A stretch of DNA of 39,536 nucleotides. It comes from Helicobacter sp. GTDB taxonomy: Bacteria; Campylobacterota; Campylobacteria; Campylobacterales; Helicobacteraceae. Shown in pieces: positions 1 to 8,673 of this stretch. Both the position numbers and the translations under genes were made by a program. The stretch is from positions 1-39,536 of the forward strand of contig NZ_JAFLSB010000014.1 in the NCBI RefSeq assembly GCF_022511165.1. The letters are read 5' to 3'. The notes beneath the pieces were generated by a model that was not told where the DNA came from, searched no databases, and saw only the letters and a list, made by a program, of their open reading frames with translations. Positions within the stretch are counted from its first letter, which is position 1. Each line of letters starts with the position of its first letter.

Positions 1-615
1 TCGTCCTGCGATTGTGCTCTCCATTTCTATTTCCTCTAATACAGGTTTGACACAAATCGTGGGAATATGATGAATATAAAACATACCCATATAATCATCA
101 ACCGGGCGATACCAACACTTTGCAGATGCCATAAAAGCTTTTGCGCCAATGGGTGTAAGATAATAGCCCTGTGTGCCTGTTGTCATATTAAAGGTAATAT
201 AAAAATCATTTGGCAATATCATTGTTTTGACTTTATGCTCCAAAAACATTAGTCGCACATACACATATTCATTCTGGCTAATATGTCGCAACTGCTCCCA
301 AAAACTCTCTAAAACCACCATATCATCTTCAATTACCACAATAGGCTCATTGAGTGTTGCGCACTCTTGCCACAGGCTATAATGACTTGCAAAGCACGCC
401 CTCTCTCCATCACTCATCTCTTTGCCACGAAAGAGGAGACTTGCTATTTTAGAGTATTGATTAAAGCGCAAATGCTCACCTGCCTTTGCGTCAATGGCTT
501 CAAAAAATATGACTTCAAAATCTTTTTTTATACTCTCATCTACACTATCAAACTGCTTTTGCATCAATTCTTTGCGCTCTTTGGATCGTTTAAGATTAAT
601 AATAAAAATTTTCAT
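1..615 (-). CDS. Glycosyltransferase family 25 (LPS/LOS glycosyltransferase), 3' end outside window
   Basis: An open frame reads leftward from an ATG at 615 and stays open for 205 codons to the window edge, so the C-terminus is missing. The N-terminus MKIFIINLKRSKERK is the typical start of glycosyltransferase family 25, which transfers sugars (often galactose) onto lipopolysaccharide core or O-chain at the inner face of the cytoplasmic membrane. Further support is the acidic motif VVIEDDM near residue 95 and a later RPVDDYM, both expected in this family. The family is normally about 230-330 residues, so most of the catalytic region is present. It lies 24 bp downstream of hypC on the same strand and may be read through from the hyp genes, but there is no functional link. 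The acceptor sugar cannot be predicted. Confident on family, not on specificity. Confidence 0.85.
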   Translation of the reverse strand, partial: MKIFIINLKRSKERKELMQKQFDSVDESIKKDFEVIFFEAIDAKAGEHLRFNQYSKIASLLFRGKEMSDGERACFASHYSLWQECATLNEPIVVIEDDMVVLESFWEQLRHISQNEYVYVRLMFLEHKVKTMILPNDFYITFNMTTGTQGYYLTPIGAKAFMASAKCWYRPVDDYMGMFYIHHIPTICVKPVLEEIEMESTIAGR

Positions 616-639
616 TGATACCCTTATAAATACTGCCTC

Positions 640-900
640 TTAACTATTTGCTTTTGCGAGTTCTTCATCCTCTTCACGCATAGATTCTAAAATCTGTTCA
701 TAAAGCCTCAAACTCTCTCTCGCGCTCTCTTCATCAATCTTACTCATCGCATAGCCAATATGCAAAAGCACCCAATCCCCCACTTTAGCTTCATCATTGA
801 GCAAATCCAAACTCGCCTCACGTCTTACTCCAAGCGTATCAACCACTGCTATATTTTGCTCTTTTATTTCAATCACTTTAGAAGGAATAGCTAAACACAT
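640..900 (-). CDS. hypC: [NiFe]-hydrogenase maturation chaperone HypC
   Basis: This 86-residue protein begins MCLAIPSKV, the signature N-terminus of HypC/HybG. Family knowledge: after loss of the initiator Met the Cys becomes N-terminal; HypC uses it to partner HypD, carry the Fe(CN)2CO moiety and hold the hydrogenase large-subunit precursor in the cytoplasm. The conserved stretch VGDWVLLHIGYAMSKID is also present, and the length matches the family. A good ribosome site (AAGGAG) sits about 5 bases before the ATG. The gene lies 9 bp downstream of hypB, so hypF-hypB-hypC form one transcription unit. hypD, hypE and hypA are not in this window. Identification is secure. Confidence 0.95.
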   Translation of the reverse strand: MCLAIPSKVIEIKEQNIAVVDTLGVRREASLDLLNDEAKVGDWVLLHIGYAMSKIDEESARESLRLYEQILESMREEDEELAKANS

Positions 901-909
901 AAAATCTCC

Positions 910-1653
910 TTAAAATTGATGTGTAGAGTGATAATTTTGCGCCCTTTTTTGCGCGATAAACTCACTTACTTTGAGAATGCTCTCTTTGTCCTTATTGCTG
1001 GTGAGAAAAAGCGGCACATTTGCCTTGAGCTTTGCTAAATCATCATTTACGCGCTTGAGATTAAAATTAAAATACTCCATCATATCTGCCTTGCTTATAA
1101 TCACCGCATCAGCGCACATAAACATCGTGGGATATTTCAAAATCTTATCATCACCTTCTGGAGTTGAGAGTAGCACGATATTAAGAGCTGCACCCACATC
1201 ATAGCTCGCTGGGCACACGAGATTGCCCACATTTTCGATGAATAAATAATCAAGCTCTTGCATATTGCATTGCTCTTGCAAGGCTAGGAGTGCGGTTTCT
1301 ACCATTGAAGCTTCCAAATGGCACGCTTCACCTGTGGTAATTTGATATGCACTCACGCCAAGATTTTGTAATCTAAGCGCGTCCCTATTTGTCTGCAAAT
1401 CCCCCTCAAGCACGCAAAAACGCATATCACTATAATGGCATAAAGATTCTAAAAAAGTCGTTTTACCGCTACCCGGAGAGCTCATTAGATTTATCACATA
1501 TACACCTAGATGTTTATAATGCGCACGAAGTTCTTGGGCTTTCATATCATTTTTAGAGAGAATCTTATGCACAATCTCTATAGATTTTTTATTTAAATTT
1601 GGATTATTTTCTAATCGCTCTTGACGCGATAATACATTATGTTGCTCTGGCAT
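910..1653 (-). CDS. hypB: Hydrogenase/urease nickel incorporation GTPase HypB
   Basis: HypB is the GTPase that, with HypA, inserts nickel into the [NiFe] hydrogenase large subunit; in Helicobacter it also helps urease maturation. The 247-residue product shows the P-loop SSPGSGKTTF near residue 60, EGDLQTNRDALR, the nickel/zinc-binding Cys-His pair in TTGEACHLE, a third metal-binding Cys in VGNLVCP, and ISKAD as the guanine-specificity motif. It has no N-terminal histidine-rich nickel store. I chose the ATG at 1653 because GGGAG lies just upstream and the protein then starts where HypB normally does. The longer frame to 1875 would add 74 residues unlike HypB, encoded antisense-free but inside hypF. 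The start lies within the hypF 3' end (17-bp overlap), suggesting translational coupling. Confidence 0.95.
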   Translation of the reverse strand: MPEQHNVLSRQERLENNPNLNKKSIEIVHKILSKNDMKAQELRAHYKHLGVYVINLMSSPGSGKTTFLESLCHYSDMRFCVLEGDLQTNRDALRLQNLGVSAYQITTGEACHLEASMVETALLALQEQCNMQELDYLFIENVGNLVCPASYDVGAALNIVLLSTPEGDDKILKYPTMFMCADAVIISKADMMEYFNFNLKRVNDDLAKLKANVPLFLTSNKDKESILKVSEFIAQKRAQNYHSTHQF

Positions 1654-4150
1654 TCTTGCTCCCTTTTGTATCTTTTTTAGCTTGTAATGCCCCAAATACC
1701 GCCTGTCCAAAGCTAATATTGCTATCATTGCAAGGCAAAAGGCGGTGCATATAAAATGGAATACGATGCTCTGTAAATAATGCGTGGATTCTATCACAAA
1801 GAAACTTATTTTGAAACACACCGCCACTAAAATACACTTTAAAATCCTTATACTTTTTTTTACCCTCTTTTGCAAGAGTGAGTGCGATAAAACTAAGCGT
1901 TTCTAAAAAGCGATGAGCCGCTCTAGGCGCACCATATTTTACTTTATCGTTTAAAATCCCCTCAATCACTCCTTTCAAATAAATATGTCCATTTTCTAAA
2001 CTAAACTCATAAGGTTCAGTTGCTGCGCTAGATATTTTTATGCTTTTCTGCCTTTTTGTGTTTGGAGTCATTGCCTCATTACTATGATGTAGCACATCGC
2101 GCAAAGCACAAGATTCTATCAACGCACCACTTTGCCCCTCATAGCTTTGCTTCTCTAATAATCCAAGCAAAAATGCCACTGCGTCAAAAAGCCTCCCAAC
2201 CGAGCTTGTAAGCGGATAGATACCACTTGCATAAGCCCCTTGCAAAATGCTCAAATCTTTTGGAGAAAAATGCTTTGTGAGGCAATTTTTAGCCTCTGGC
2301 ATTTCTAGCAACTCATAGTGCAAAAGAAGACTTAAGGCAAGCTTGCCAATATCTTTTATCGCTCCCTCCCCTCCTAAAAACACAAATTCATCAAAATGCC
2401 ACAAGCGGCGCATAGTCCTAGAATCTGGCTCATATAAAAAGCATTCTCCGCCCCAAATATGCCTATCCTCGCCAAGCCCTGTGCCGTCCCATATAATGCC
2501 AAGCCCAATTTCATCTAAGGCTTGTGCTTCGGCTAAAATCGCATAAAAATGCGCCTTATGATGTGCGAGAGCGTATTGTGTGGCTTCATAACTTTGTGCC
2601 TTTTGTGTAGAAATGTATTGTGGGTGCAAGTCGCTCACAACAATGTGTGGCTTTTGGCTATAAAGTCCGCATAAAAATGCACCCACGCTTTCATAACGCG
2701 CAATAGAATCCACACTTTGTAAATCCCCAATATAAGGGCTAATGTTTGCTTGTTTGCCATAAAGCATACAAAGAGTAGATTTTTGCTGTGCTCCTACGCC
2801 TAGAATAAGGGGTGTATTTGCTTTTGTGGATTCTAAATCCTCATTACCTAAAGCCTCTTGCATTAAGGATTGCTGCTTAGAAGATTCATTGTCTGCGCTT
2901 TCTTTCAAGGGGAGCACATCATCTAAAACAAGTGGTGCATAACCTCTCCCAAGGCGCAAGATTCGCATATCTCCTGCCATAAGGCGCACGATACTATCAT
3001 CAAGGGGATTATAAATATGGCGATTGTAGGTTAAAATCACATCGGCTATGGTATTATGCTTACAAAGCTTCTCTAATAGCTCATCTGTTTGGGCGATAAT
3101 GGGCTCACTTGAGAGATTTGCGCTTGTAAAAACAATAGGATTTTTGAGCCTATCAAAAAGCAAGTGCATAATGCCATTATAAGGTAAAATCGCTCCTAAA
3201 GTCCGCACTTGTGGGGCGATAAGCTCTAAAGTCTCTTCATCTAAGATTCCGCCTACTTGATAATGTCGCTCTAAAAGCACAATAGGTGCTTGTGGGGAGA
3301 GGAGAGCTTCTCTCTCAAGAGGCGAAATATCGCTTAAAGATTCAATGTCGCGTATATCTTTAAACATCAGGGCAAATGGCTTATATGGGCGATTTTTTCT
3401 CTTTCGCAAAGTGGCAATCGCTTCTTTATTACTTGCATCAACGATGAGATTAAAACCCCCTATACCCTTTATAGCAACAATCTTACCCGCTTGAATAGCC
3501 TCTGCTGTCTTATAAATAAGCTCTATATCCTCTTTAGCATCTGTGCAAACTTGCTCCCCGCGCTCATCAATAAGACGCAATCTTACCGCGCAAGCTGTGC
3601 AAGAGATAGGCTGCGCGTGGAATCTGCGATTAAGTGGATTATGATAATCACTTTGGCAAAACTCACAAAGCGGAAAATCGCTCATAGCAGTGTGGATTCT
3701 ATCATAAGGTAGGGCTTTAAGCATAGAATAGCGCGCCCCGCAATCAGTGCAAGTACTAAAGGCATATTGATAGAATCTCCCCTCTGTGCGCATATCCTTG
3801 AGACAAGATTCACATATTTTTATATCAAGGGGCAGGAGTATAGGGAGCGCGGCTCTATCAGCACTAGAGGCTTTAATCTCAAAAGATTGACTCAAATCAC
3901 AAGGTGTGCTTATAGGTATGATAGTATGCCTCAAAATCTGTGCGTGAGGAGGCGCAGAGGTAAGAATCTGCTCTACAAAAGCCTCAAGTTGCTCTTTCTT
4001 TGAAACTTGAAGCAGGATAAAGAGTTTATCATATTGATTCTGCACATAGCCTTTTAAGCCCATTTTATGCGCGAGGCGATACACAAATGGGCGGAATCCT
4101 ACGCCCTGTATCACGCCAAAAAGTTCAATTGCGTATGTTTGAGCTCCCAT
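1637..4150 (-). CDS. hypF: Carbamoyltransferase HypF ([NiFe]-hydrogenase cyanide ligand synthesis)
   Basis: HypF transfers the carbamoyl group of carbamoyl phosphate to HypE, the first step in making the CN ligands of the hydrogenase active site. Domains in order: an acylphosphatase domain (residues about 1-90, motif GVIQGVGFRPFVYRLA); two zinc-finger units (about 110-185, CESC, CTDCG, CEFC and CTAC cysteine pairs); a YrdC-like nucleotide-binding domain (about 200-395, with KRKNRPYKPFALM); and a Kae1/TobZ-like domain with HHKAH near residue 530. At 837 residues it is longer than the usual roughly 750. Extra sequence is visible as a polar linker near residues 420-450 and a low-complexity insert around 720-750. 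The start is the ATG at 4150, 9 bp after hemE, with only a weak ribosome site, so coupling to hemE translation is likely. Confidence 0.95.
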   Translation of the reverse strand: MGAQTYAIELFGVIQGVGFRPFVYRLAHKMGLKGYVQNQYDKLFILLQVSKKEQLEAFVEQILTSAPPHAQILRHTIIPISTPCDLSQSFEIKASSADRAALPILLPLDIKICESCLKDMRTEGRFYQYAFSTCTDCGARYSMLKALPYDRIHTAMSDFPLCEFCQSDYHNPLNRRFHAQPISCTACAVRLRLIDERGEQVCTDAKEDIELIYKTAEAIQAGKIVAIKGIGGFNLIVDASNKEAIATLRKRKNRPYKPFALMFKDIRDIESLSDISPLEREALLSPQAPIVLLERHYQVGGILDEETLELIAPQVRTLGAILPYNGIMHLLFDRLKNPIVFTSANLSSEPIIAQTDELLEKLCKHNTIADVILTYNRHIYNPLDDSIVRLMAGDMRILRLGRGYAPLVLDDVLPLKESADNESSKQQSLMQEALGNEDLESTKANTPLILGVGAQQKSTLCMLYGKQANISPYIGDLQSVDSIARYESVGAFLCGLYSQKPHIVVSDLHPQYISTQKAQSYEATQYALAHHKAHFYAILAEAQALDEIGLGIIWDGTGLGEDRHIWGGECFLYEPDSRTMRRLWHFDEFVFLGGEGAIKDIGKLALSLLLHYELLEMPEAKNCLTKHFSPKDLSILQGAYASGIYPLTSSVGRLFDAVAFLLGLLEKQSYEGQSGALIESCALRDVLHHSNEAMTPNTKRQKSIKISSAATEPYEFSLENGHIYLKGVIEGILNDKVKYGAPRAAHRFLETLSFIALTLAKEGKKKYKDFKVYFSGGVFQNKFLCDRIHALFTEHRIPFYMHRLLPCNDSNISFGQAVFGALQAKKDTKGSKNARAT

Positions 4151-4159
4151 TCACTTCAA

Positions 4160-5179
4160 TTAGCGTTTGCTTTTTTCTCTTACCATTTGCACAAGCGCGA
4201 TAGCATTCTCTCTAGGCAAATTTGGCAACATTCCGTGTCCTAAATTAAAAATATGCCCCTCATTGCCCATAATCCTTAGAATCTCATCAACGCCCCTCTC
4301 CATAGCCTCTCTCTCATATAATCTACAAGGCTCTAAATTCCCTTGCAAAACATACTTTGCACCAAGCTTTTGCTTTGCTAGGGCTAAAGGTGTGCTCCAA
4401 TCTACTCCAAATACATCAAAATCCCCATCGATTTTCTCTAAGAATCCAGCAATACCCTTAGGGAAAAGCATTATGGGGATATGCGGATATTTGCCCTTAA
4501 GATAATGTGCTATATCTTTCATATATTTCCAACTAAACTCCATATACGCCTCACATTCTAGCGCACTTGCCCAGCTGTCAAAAATCTGCACCGCATTTGC
4601 TCCTGCGCGGATTTGGGATTCAAGATAAAATTTAAGCTCCTCGCTCAATCGCTCAAGCAAGGCTTTAAGAATCTGCGGCTGCTTATAGAGCATTTCCTTG
4701 CTTTTTGTATAAGTTTTGCTCCCCTGCCCCTCAATCATATAGGTTGCCAAAGTCCAAGGAGAGCCACAAAAGCCTATGAGTGCCTTATCTTTGGGCAAAT
4801 TTTTGCGCACATTGCTCACTATATCATAGACATACTCTAAGCGCGTATGGGCTTTGGGTGTAAGATGATGTATATCCTCTAAGGTAGAAATTGTGCGCTT
4901 AAAATGAGGACCCTCGCCACTTAAAAACTCCAAAGGCAAACCCATTTCCATAGGAAGCACCAAAATATCGCTAAATAAAATTGCTGCATCGACATCAAGA
5001 ATCTCCACAGGCTGAAGCGTAACCTCTGTGGCAAGTGGCACATTTTGGCATAGCTCCAAAAAGCTCCCCGCCTTTGCTCTTGTTTGCTTATATTCGCTCA
5101 AATACCGCCCGGCTTGGCGCATAAGCCATATAGGTGTGTAAGGAGTAGGTTTTCTCAAACACGCGTCTATAAAAATCAT
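4160..5179 (-). CDS. hemE: Uroporphyrinogen decarboxylase
   Basis: HemE decarboxylates the four acetate side chains of uroporphyrinogen III to give coproporphyrinogen III in cytoplasmic haem synthesis. The 339-residue protein has the family's usual length. It shows the N-terminal signature PIWLMRQAGRYLSEYK (substrate-binding Arg residues), the catalytic Asp in LFSDILV, GFCGSPWTLATYMIEG, QIFDSWAS and the C-terminal GHGMLPNLPRENA. A very strong purine-rich ribosome site (AAAGGAGG) precedes the ATG at 5179. It lies 16 bp downstream of asd and 9 bp upstream of hypF, so it probably sits in the middle of an asd-hemE-hypF-hypB-hypC transcription unit. No functional oddity seen. Confidence 0.96.
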   Translation of the reverse strand: MIFIDACLRKPTPYTPIWLMRQAGRYLSEYKQTRAKAGSFLELCQNVPLATEVTLQPVEILDVDAAILFSDILVLPMEMGLPLEFLSGEGPHFKRTISTLEDIHHLTPKAHTRLEYVYDIVSNVRKNLPKDKALIGFCGSPWTLATYMIEGQGSKTYTKSKEMLYKQPQILKALLERLSEELKFYLESQIRAGANAVQIFDSWASALECEAYMEFSWKYMKDIAHYLKGKYPHIPIMLFPKGIAGFLEKIDGDFDVFGVDWSTPLALAKQKLGAKYVLQGNLEPCRLYEREAMERGVDEILRIMGNEGHIFNLGHGMLPNLPRENAIALVQMVREKSKR

Positions 5180-5195
5180 ACCCCCTTCCCCTCCT

Positions 5196-6224
5196 TTAAT
5201 TTTCCATTTGAGCCCATCTTTCGGCGATTCTCACTGCATTTGTTGCCGCACCTACGCGAAGTTGGTCTGCCACACACCATAAATGCAAGATATGTTTATC
5301 AAAATTATCCTCTCTAATACGCCCCACGTGGGTAAGATTTGACTCGCTCACAAGGCTTGGCATTGGATATTTTCGACAAAGAGGCTCATCACACAAAGCC
5401 ACAGCAGAAAGTGATTTAGCAAAAACCCCACGCGCAGCTTCTGTGCTGATTTCTTGCTCAAATGTAATTGTAATAGCTTCACTATGGCAACGCAAAACAG
5501 GCACTCGCACACAAGTAGCACTCACAGCAAAAGAAGCGTGCATAATTTTGTGCGTTTCATTTACCATTTTCATTTCTTCTTTTGTGTAGCCATTGGGCAT
5601 AAAATCATCAATATGTGGAATCACATTGAAAGCAATACGATGAGGGAAAACTCTAGGTTTTGATTCATTAAGCTTAAAGGCAAAAAAAGCTTGCATTTGC
5701 TCTATAAGCTCCTCCATACCGCGCTTACCTGCGCCACTTGTAGCTTGATAGGTGCTAACATCTACGCGTTTGATGCCAAAAGCCTTATGCAAAGGGTCAA
5801 GCACAAGCACCATTTGAATTGTAGAACAATTAGGATTAGCAATAATGCCCTTTTTACTCCATTGTGCAATATCTTGGGGATTGACTTCAGGGACGACAAG
5901 CGGAACATCTTTATCCATACGAAAGTAGCTTGTATTATCTATCACTAATGCACCGGCTTTAACTGCACTCTCTGCATATTCTGCGCTTACCTTACTCCCT
6001 GCGGAGAAAAAGGCAATCTGCACACCCTCTTTTTCAAAAACATCGTGCGTTGTCTCTAGAATCTTGTAATTTTCCCCGCAAAATTCTATTTCTTTGCCTA
6101 CGCTGCGCTTACTTGCTAATGGCACAATCCTTGATACAGGGAAGTTTCGCTCCTCTAGCACTCGAAAAAGCTCTTCTCCCACAGCCCCACTTGCGCCCAC
6201 AACACCAACAACATATTTTTTCAA
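5196..6224 (-). CDS. asd: Aspartate-semialdehyde dehydrogenase (TTG start)
   Basis: Asd reduces aspartyl phosphate to aspartate semialdehyde with NADPH, the branch point toward lysine/diaminopimelate (peptidoglycan), threonine and methionine. The 342-residue product shows the N-terminal NADP-binding motif VVGASGAVGEELFRVLEER, the active-site cysteine in NPNCSTIQMV, and the substrate-binding region QATSGAGKRGMEEL. The start codon is TTG at 6224: GAGGAG lies 7 bases upstream and the reading MKKYVVGVVGASG fits the family, with no suitable ATG nearby. It is the first gene of a leftward run through hemE to hypC, with an extended -10 promoter just upstream. Confidence 0.96.
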   Translation of the reverse strand: MKKYVVGVVGASGAVGEELFRVLEERNFPVSRIVPLASKRSVGKEIEFCGENYKILETTHDVFEKEGVQIAFFSAGSKVSAEYAESAVKAGALVIDNTSYFRMDKDVPLVVPEVNPQDIAQWSKKGIIANPNCSTIQMVLVLDPLHKAFGIKRVDVSTYQATSGAGKRGMEELIEQMQAFFAFKLNESKPRVFPHRIAFNVIPHIDDFMPNGYTKEEMKMVNETHKIMHASFAVSATCVRVPVLRCHSEAITITFEQEISTEAARGVFAKSLSAVALCDEPLCRKYPMPSLVSESNLTHVGRIREDNFDKHILHLWCVADQLRVGAATNAVRIAERWAQMEN

Positions 6225-6277
6225 AGCTTATCTCCTCAAATCTTTTTCAAATTCTACTCTTCAAGCTTTAGTGGCGC

Positions 6278-6283
6278 ATTATA
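6278..6283 (-). promoter_or_regulatory. Extended -10 promoter for the asd-hemE-hyp run
   Basis: On the minus strand the sequence reads TTGCTATAATG, a perfect TATAAT with the TG of an extended -10 element, about 54 bases before the asd start. No good -35 hexamer lies at 17 bp, which is common in Helicobacter promoters. Activity is inferred. Confidence 0.5.
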
Positions 6284-6339
6284 GCAAGTATTTTTCAATA
6301 ATGGTTAATTATATCCCTTAGTATAAAAGCTCCTTATAG

Positions 6340-6522
6340 GGTGGGAGATTCTCCAAGATTATCTTATTAATCAATCGCTATTTAAGGCAAAACATAGGCG
6401 AGAGATTCTCTCAAATCTCTATTGTTGCAAAATCACTTGATGAATCTCCTATAAAAACTTTGCTACACGATGCTTTTTATTTAAGAGCTTATGCTTTTTT
6501 GAAAATTTATTATCCCTTATAA
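6340..6522 (+). other. Open stretch without a start codon in the 341-bp asd/yigZ gap
   Basis: The gap from 6225 to 6565 holds the asd promoter and otherwise no recognisable gene. One frame on the plus strand stays open for 61 codons between TAG at 6337 and TAA at 6520. It lacks any in-frame ATG; only TTG codons could start it, without a ribosome site. The translation (for example LINRYLRQNIGERF) resembles ordinary protein composition but I recognise no family. It may be a decayed gene remnant or chance. Two AGATTCT heptamers (6346, 6403) lie in it. Confidence 0.2.
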
Positions 6523-6565
6523 CAAAAACTCTTGCTTCTTATTAAGATATAGCAGATTTATCACA

Positions 6566-7144
6566 TTATTTCTTATAACAAAACTGCTGTAAAAATGCCT
6601 CCACGATGCGTTCATCGCCCTTAATCCTAAGTTTTACACTTTGGGGTAAAAACTCATCTTTGTAGAGATGCAATCCTCTTTTTTGCGCCTCATACTCGCA
6701 AATTGAAAGCTGATTATAGGCAATCTCTAGCTCTGCTATACACATAAAAACATACTCTTGCAAGAGATTATGTGCCTTAGCAGATTCTATAGCATTTTGC
6801 ACTGCGCCTGTATAAGCCCTTACAAGCCCACCAACACCAAGTAATTGCCCACCAAAATAGCGCACGATTACCACGCCAACATCAATGAGTTCCTCTCCGC
6901 GTAGCACATTAAGACTTGGCATACCACTACTGCCTTTTGGCTCTCTGTCATCATCAAAAGATTCTACGATATGGCTTAACTCATCAAAATGCCTACTTGC
7001 ACTCACAAAATGCACCGCCTTTGTGTGCTTTTCTTTCAAGGCAAGAAGCAGGGGGCTAAACTCCACAAAAGGCACAAGAAAACTTAAAAATTTTGAGCCT
7101 TTAGTTTCAAAGCTCCCCTCTGCTTTGGCAATAAGCATTTTCAT
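6566..7144 (-). CDS. yigZ: YigZ/IMPACT family protein
   Basis: The 192-residue protein is a clear member of the YigZ/IMPACT (UPF0029) family. It carries the family signature around residues 65-115: DDREPKGSSGMPSLNVL, then VVIVRYFGGQLLGVGGLVRAY. The C-terminal part would be the DUF1949-like ferredoxin-fold domain. In eukaryotes IMPACT modulates Gcn2; the bacterial members are suspected to bind nucleic acid or ribosomes and their exact role is unsettled, so I give no specific function. The ATG at 7144 lies 6 bp after the preceding lipoprotein gene on the same strand, indicating an operon of two. Confidence 0.9.
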   Translation of the reverse strand: MKMLIAKAEGSFETKGSKFLSFLVPFVEFSPLLLALKEKHTKAVHFVSASRHFDELSHIVESFDDDREPKGSSGMPSLNVLRGEELIDVGVVIVRYFGGQLLGVGGLVRAYTGAVQNAIESAKAHNLLQEYVFMCIAELEIAYNQLSICEYEAQKRGLHLYKDEFLPQSVKLRIKGDERIVEAFLQQFCYKK

Positions 7145-7150
7145 AGCGCA

Positions 7151-7594
7151 TTATTTTAATTGCAAATAGTAAGTAATATCTTTTCCTCTAAGCTCCATTT
7201 GCTCATCTTTCCTATATACGACAAATTCCCCCTCTAAGCCCCTTGTAAAATTAAATTCATACGATAGTGTTTCATCGGGGTAGCACATACGACGCGATGT
7301 GCCACTATCGCTTATAGTAAGCTTTTTGCCCTTTAGTTTAAAACTCGCAAAATAATTATTACACACACTCACCCCAAAAATACGCCCCTCATCAACATCA
7401 AAGCTCATTGTTGATTTTGCATTTTGCCAAGTAGGCACAAACTCACGCCCGTCTTTTAAAACAAACTTATATACATACCATTGCTTCTCATCGCTCAAAA
7501 AAGATTCTTGTCTTTTTTCCTTGAGCGCATCGACAAAACACCCACTCATCAAAATAAGCACTATTGCAGAAAAAAATATTTTTTTAATACGCAT
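7151..7594 (-). CDS. META-domain (HslJ-like) lipoprotein
   Basis: The 147-residue protein starts with a lipoprotein signal peptide: MRIKK, a hydrophobic stretch, and the lipobox LMSGC with the lipidated Cys at residue 19. The mature part has the META/DUF306 pattern: FDVDEGRIFGVSVCNNYFA followed by LTISDSGTSRRMC, equivalent to the GCNxF and T-x-M-x-C motifs of HslJ-type domains. Such proteins are envelope lipoproteins, sometimes linked to antibiotic resistance or motility-related phenotypes, but no reaction is known. Ribosome site AAGGTGGA precedes the ATG. It is the first gene of an operon with yigZ (6-bp gap) and is divergent from the PHP gene. Confidence 0.85.
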   Translation of the reverse strand: MRIKKIFFSAIVLILMSGCFVDALKEKRQESFLSDEKQWYVYKFVLKDGREFVPTWQNAKSTMSFDVDEGRIFGVSVCNNYFASFKLKGKKLTISDSGTSRRMCYPDETLSYEFNFTRGLEGEFVVYRKDEQMELRGKDITYYLQLK

Positions 7595-7650
7595 AATCCA
7601 CCTTGTATTTTTTGCTCTAGCTAGATTCTAAGCCATTTATTAAGCCAAGC

Positions 7651-7656
7651 ATTATA
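7651..7656 (-). promoter_or_regulatory. Candidate -10 element for the META lipoprotein operon
   Basis: The minus strand reads TTTTATAATGC, a perfect TATAAT about 57 bases before the lipoprotein ATG, within the 127-bp divergent gap. No convincing -35 hexamer at the right distance. Inferred only from sequence match. Confidence 0.4.
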
Positions 7657-7721
7657 AAATCTCATTGCAAATACAATGCCAAAATCATCAATATATTAAA
7701 ACACGCTCATAAGGGAGAGCA

Positions 7722-8510
7722 ATGCACATTGATTTACATAATCACACAACCCTTTGTCGCCACGCCACAGGCACAATGGAGGAATACATCACTTGCGCAA
7801 TGACTCAAGGCATAGATGTTTTTGGATTTTCTTGCCACGCGCCTATGGCATTTGATGAAGCCTATCGTATGAGTTTAAATGAGCTAGAGGGTTACTGCGC
7901 AGAGATTGCAAGACTACAAAAGCTCTATGAAGGGCGCATTGAGATTCTAAGTGCGCTTGAGGTGGATTACATCTTGCATAGAGAAGATTTAATAGAATCT
8001 ATTCTGCTTAAGCTCCCTTTTGACTATCTCATCGGTTCGGTGCATTTTTTGGATACTTGGGGCTTTGATAATCCCGCCTTTATCGGCGAATATGCTAAGC
8101 GTGATGTAGAGCAATGCTGGAGTGAATATTTAGATTCTATCGCTGCTATGGCACAAAGCGGGTATTTTCAAATTGTAGGGCATATGGATTTACTCAAGCT
8201 CTTTGGGCATACACTGCCTCATTCTGCCCTGCCCAAACTTGATAAGGCTTTAGAATCCATTGCTGATAATCATCTTGTAATTGAGCTTAATGCAGCAGGG
8301 TGGCGCAAACCCATTAATGAATGCTATCCAAGTGCATTTATCTTGCAAAAAGCCTTTAAAAAGGGTATTGAGATTACCTTTAGCTCTGATGCCCACGCAC
8401 TAGAACATATTGGATTTCAATACGAATCACTCTGTGCTTTGGCTAAAAGTGTAGGCTACACACACGCTCTCTACTTCCGCCAAAAAGAACCCATTCGAGT
8501 GGATTTTTAA
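7722..8510 (+). CDS. PHP-domain phosphoesterase, histidinol-phosphatase (HisJ) type
   Basis: The 262-residue protein has the PHP metal-dependent phosphoesterase fold: the N-terminal metal-binding MHIDLHNHTTLCRHA (H-x-H), ALEVDYI, the GSVHFLDTWG motif, a histidine in GHMDLLKLFG, and the C-terminal FSSDAH. These are the conserved elements of HisJ-type histidinol-phosphatases, which convert L-histidinol phosphate to L-histidinol in histidine synthesis, and the length agrees. No other his gene lies nearby, so substrate assignment rests on family similarity; another phosphoesterase activity is possible. The ATG at 7722 has a good ribosome site (AGGGAG). The gene stands alone and converges on nrdA. 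Confidence 0.8.
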   Translation: MHIDLHNHTTLCRHATGTMEEYITCAMTQGIDVFGFSCHAPMAFDEAYRMSLNELEGYCAEIARLQKLYEGRIEILSALEVDYILHREDLIESILLKLPFDYLIGSVHFLDTWGFDNPAFIGEYAKRDVEQCWSEYLDSIAAMAQSGYFQIVGHMDLLKLFGHTLPHSALPKLDKALESIADNHLVIELNAAGWRKPINECYPSAFILQKAFKKGIEITFSSDAHALEHIGFQYESLCALAKSVGYTHALYFRQKEPIRVDF

Positions 8511-8537
8511 ATCAAATGCAAAAATAGAATCTGCAAG

Positions 8538-8620
8538 AAAAAAAGGGGCTAAATGTAATTTTAAGAGGGTTATCACCCTCTGCTTAAAGGTGCATAAAGA
8601 TAAAGCTTAGCTCCCTTTTT
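8538..8620. terminator. Nested hairpin between the convergent PHP gene and nrdA
   Basis: An outer pairing of AAAAAGGGGCT (near 8540-8550) with AGCTCCCTTTTT (8609-8620), one base bulged, encloses a perfect inner hairpin GAGGGT-TATC-ACCCTC (8565-8580). T-rich sequence follows on the plus strand. In this 163-bp convergent gap it is most likely a transcription terminator, possibly working in both directions. Confidence 0.5.
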
Positions 8621-8673
8621 GCCTTTTATTTTATATTTTTGCTTTGTTTTAACTCTATGCGCTTTAGAAAAAT

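Noticed and set aside
67..618. Plus-strand open frames over the first 600 bases
   Set aside because: They are shadows of the minus-strand glycosyltransferase 25, which has clear motifs.
1654..1875. 74-residue N-terminal extension of HypB
   Set aside because: No HypB-like sequence or ribosome site; it would lie wholly in the hypF C-terminus. The ATG at 1653 has GGGAG.
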